A stretch of DNA of 64,000 nt from Actinomyces sp. oral taxon 414 (GTDB taxonomy: Bacteria > Actinomycetota > Actinomycetes > Actinomycetales > Actinomycetaceae), in contig NZ_CP012590.1 in NCBI RefSeq assembly GCF_001278845.1, positions 1,302,001-1,366,000 on the forward strand, written 5' to 3'. The translations under genes and the position numbers were made by a program. How positions within the stretch are numbered: the stretch's first letter is position 1; every line of letters starts with the position of its first letter. Shown in pieces: positions 63,164 to 64,000 of the stretch. Below the pieces are notes generated by a model. It saw only the letters and a list, made by a program, of their open reading frames with translations. It was not told the origin of the DNA and made no database searches.

Positions 63164-63234
63164 GCGAGCGCGTAGGTTTCCAGTCGAACGCGCGGATGGG
63201 AGGTGCGCGTTCGACTGGAAACCTACGCGCTCGC
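63164..63234. terminator. Perfect 30-bp inverted repeat between convergent genes
   Basis: Arms 63164-63193 and 63205-63234 (starting GCGAGCGCGTAGGTTTCCAG) pair perfectly around an 11-nt loop. The position, 93 bp before the end of the convergent PASTA gene, suits a bidirectional terminator, though such length is more than termination needs. Confidence 0.65.
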
Positions 63235-63326
63235 GGAACCGGGCCGGTTGCGTGAGTCATGTGAGCCGGGGGCCGGTCGGAGGCGCCCGCCCCGGGACGC
63301 GCCGGAGCCGGGCGGGCCCGGCGCGC

Positions 63327-64000
63327 TCACACGACGCGGAGGGTGACCGTCGATCCCCTGCGCACGCTGGTGCCCGCCGCCGGGTCGGTGGACAGCGACG
63401 AGATGAAGGGGATGCCGAAGACGTGCTCGATCTTGACCACCAGGCCCGCGGCCTCCAGCGCGGCGACGGCCTCGTCCTGCTTCATGGAGCTCACGTCCGG
63501 CACCGTGACCATCTCCGAGCCCTTGGAGACGACAATGCTGACCGAGTCGCCGTAGAAGCCGGAGGCCCCGGCCGCCGGGTTGGAGGAGATGACCTTGCCG
63601 CTCTCGACGCTGTCGGAGTAGTCCTCCGTGGTGGTGCCCACGACCAGGCCGGCCTTGCGCAGCGCGGCGGTCGCGTCCGCCACGGTCATGCCCCTGACAT
63701 CGGGCACCGTGGCGGGGCGGCGCCCCTTGGAGACGACCAGGGCGACGGCGGAGGAGTGGTTAATGCTCTGCCCGGCCTTCGGGTCGGAGGAGATGACCCT
63801 GCCGCTCTCGACGGTGGGGGAGTAGTCGTTCGTCACGGCCCCCACCGTCAGGCCGGCGCCGGTGATGGCGGTGCGCGCCTCCTGCTCGGTGCGCCCCACG
63901 ACGTCGGGCACCGTCTTCTGCTCCACGCCCCGGGAGATGACGGCGGTGACGGCCTGCCCGATCGGTATGGCCGTGCCGGTCGGCGGCTTGCAGGAGATGA
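63327..64000 (-). CDS. PASTA-domain protein, C-terminal part (PknB-like kinase or PASTA receptor), 5' end outside window
   Basis: The frame runs off the right edge. The visible ~224 residues hold the end of one PASTA domain and three full ones: KTVPDVVGRTEQEARTAITG, ATVPDVRGMTVADATAALRK and VTVPDVSSMKQDEAVAALEA, each closing with VISSDPKAG-, VISSNPAAG- or LSTDPAAGTS-type turns. PASTA repeats bind peptidoglycan or muropeptides outside the cell and usually follow a Ser/Thr kinase of the PknB type. The GTG at 63926 is only an internal codon. Confidence 0.85.
   Translation of the reverse strand, partial: ISCKPPTGTAIPIGQAVTAVISRGVEQKTVPDVVGRTEQEARTAITGAGLTVGAVTNDYSPTVESGRVISSDPKAGQSINHSSAVALVVSKGRRPATVPDVRGMTVADATAALRKAGLVVGTTTEDYSDSVESGKVISSNPAAGASGFYGDSVSIVVSKGSEMVTVPDVSSMKQDEAVAALEAAGLVVKIEHVFGIPFISSLSTDPAAGTSVRRGSTVTLRVV

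Overview
This window is chromosomal DNA of a high-GC actinobacterium. Long GC-rich ORFs run on both strands, and the gene set includes a single-chain glycyl-tRNA synthetase, an actinobacterial GlgA, a PPi-type phosphofructokinase, a class II DAHP synthase, a Zur-ZnuABC cluster, a PutA of about 1200 residues and a PASTA protein. Together these point to the Actinomycetaceae (Actinomyces-like); that placement is inference. Many genes carry a TANNNT-like hexamer 6-7 nt before the start codon, as expected for leaderless actinobacterial mRNAs. No tRNA, rRNA, transposase or prophage was seen.

Layout. 1-8 kb: end of a membrane-linked hydrolase, putA, a MazE/MazF-type toxin-antitoxin pair, a CPBP protease, and an ABC exporter operon with its XRE regulator. 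8.3-8.8 kb: a decayed hicA next to an intact hicB-like gene. 9.5-13.5 kb: leuA with a Leu-codon leader peptide, then recO and uppS. 13-16.4 kb: zinc uptake (znuA-znuC-znuB-zur) with a Zur-box-like site at the znuA start. 16.6-20 kb: glyS, a DUF6463-like protein and a YibE/F protein. 20.5-29.8 kb: dusB, a histidine phosphatase, serB, divergent glgC/glgA, a stand-alone ABC ATPase, and an NfeD-SPFH pair. 29.9-34.6 kb: a heterodimeric ABC exporter coupled to a SpoU methyltransferase. 34.7 kb: a two-repeat CRISPR remnant without cas genes, followed by ppk2. 37-45 kb: a PTS EIIBCA, an ABC-F protein, erpA, an FKBP lipoprotein and superoxide dismutase. 45-51 kb: a receiver-like protein, an exonuclease/GIY-YIG fusion, plsC, a PaaX regulator and a second CPBP protease. 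51.3-56.6 kb: a giant STAND/NACHT-like NTPase with 21 near-identical helical repeats. 56.6-64 kb: pfp, aroG, a HEAT-like protein, and PASTA domains running off the edge.

The most unusual content is in the intergenic gaps, mostly between convergent genes. Two families of palindromic elements, each exactly 120 nt long (here called P and Q), have long terminal inverted repeats and a position-locked asymmetric core, with compensatory changes in the P arms. A third element, an array of 20-bp CGAGATCG units around a fixed centre (S), lies beside a P copy at all three places it occurs. A fourth family (T) flanks leuA and the HEAT-like gene. None of these matches a standard feature type. The STAND protein, with its recently amplified repeats and AT-richer middle segment, is the best protein-coding candidate for a defence-type system.
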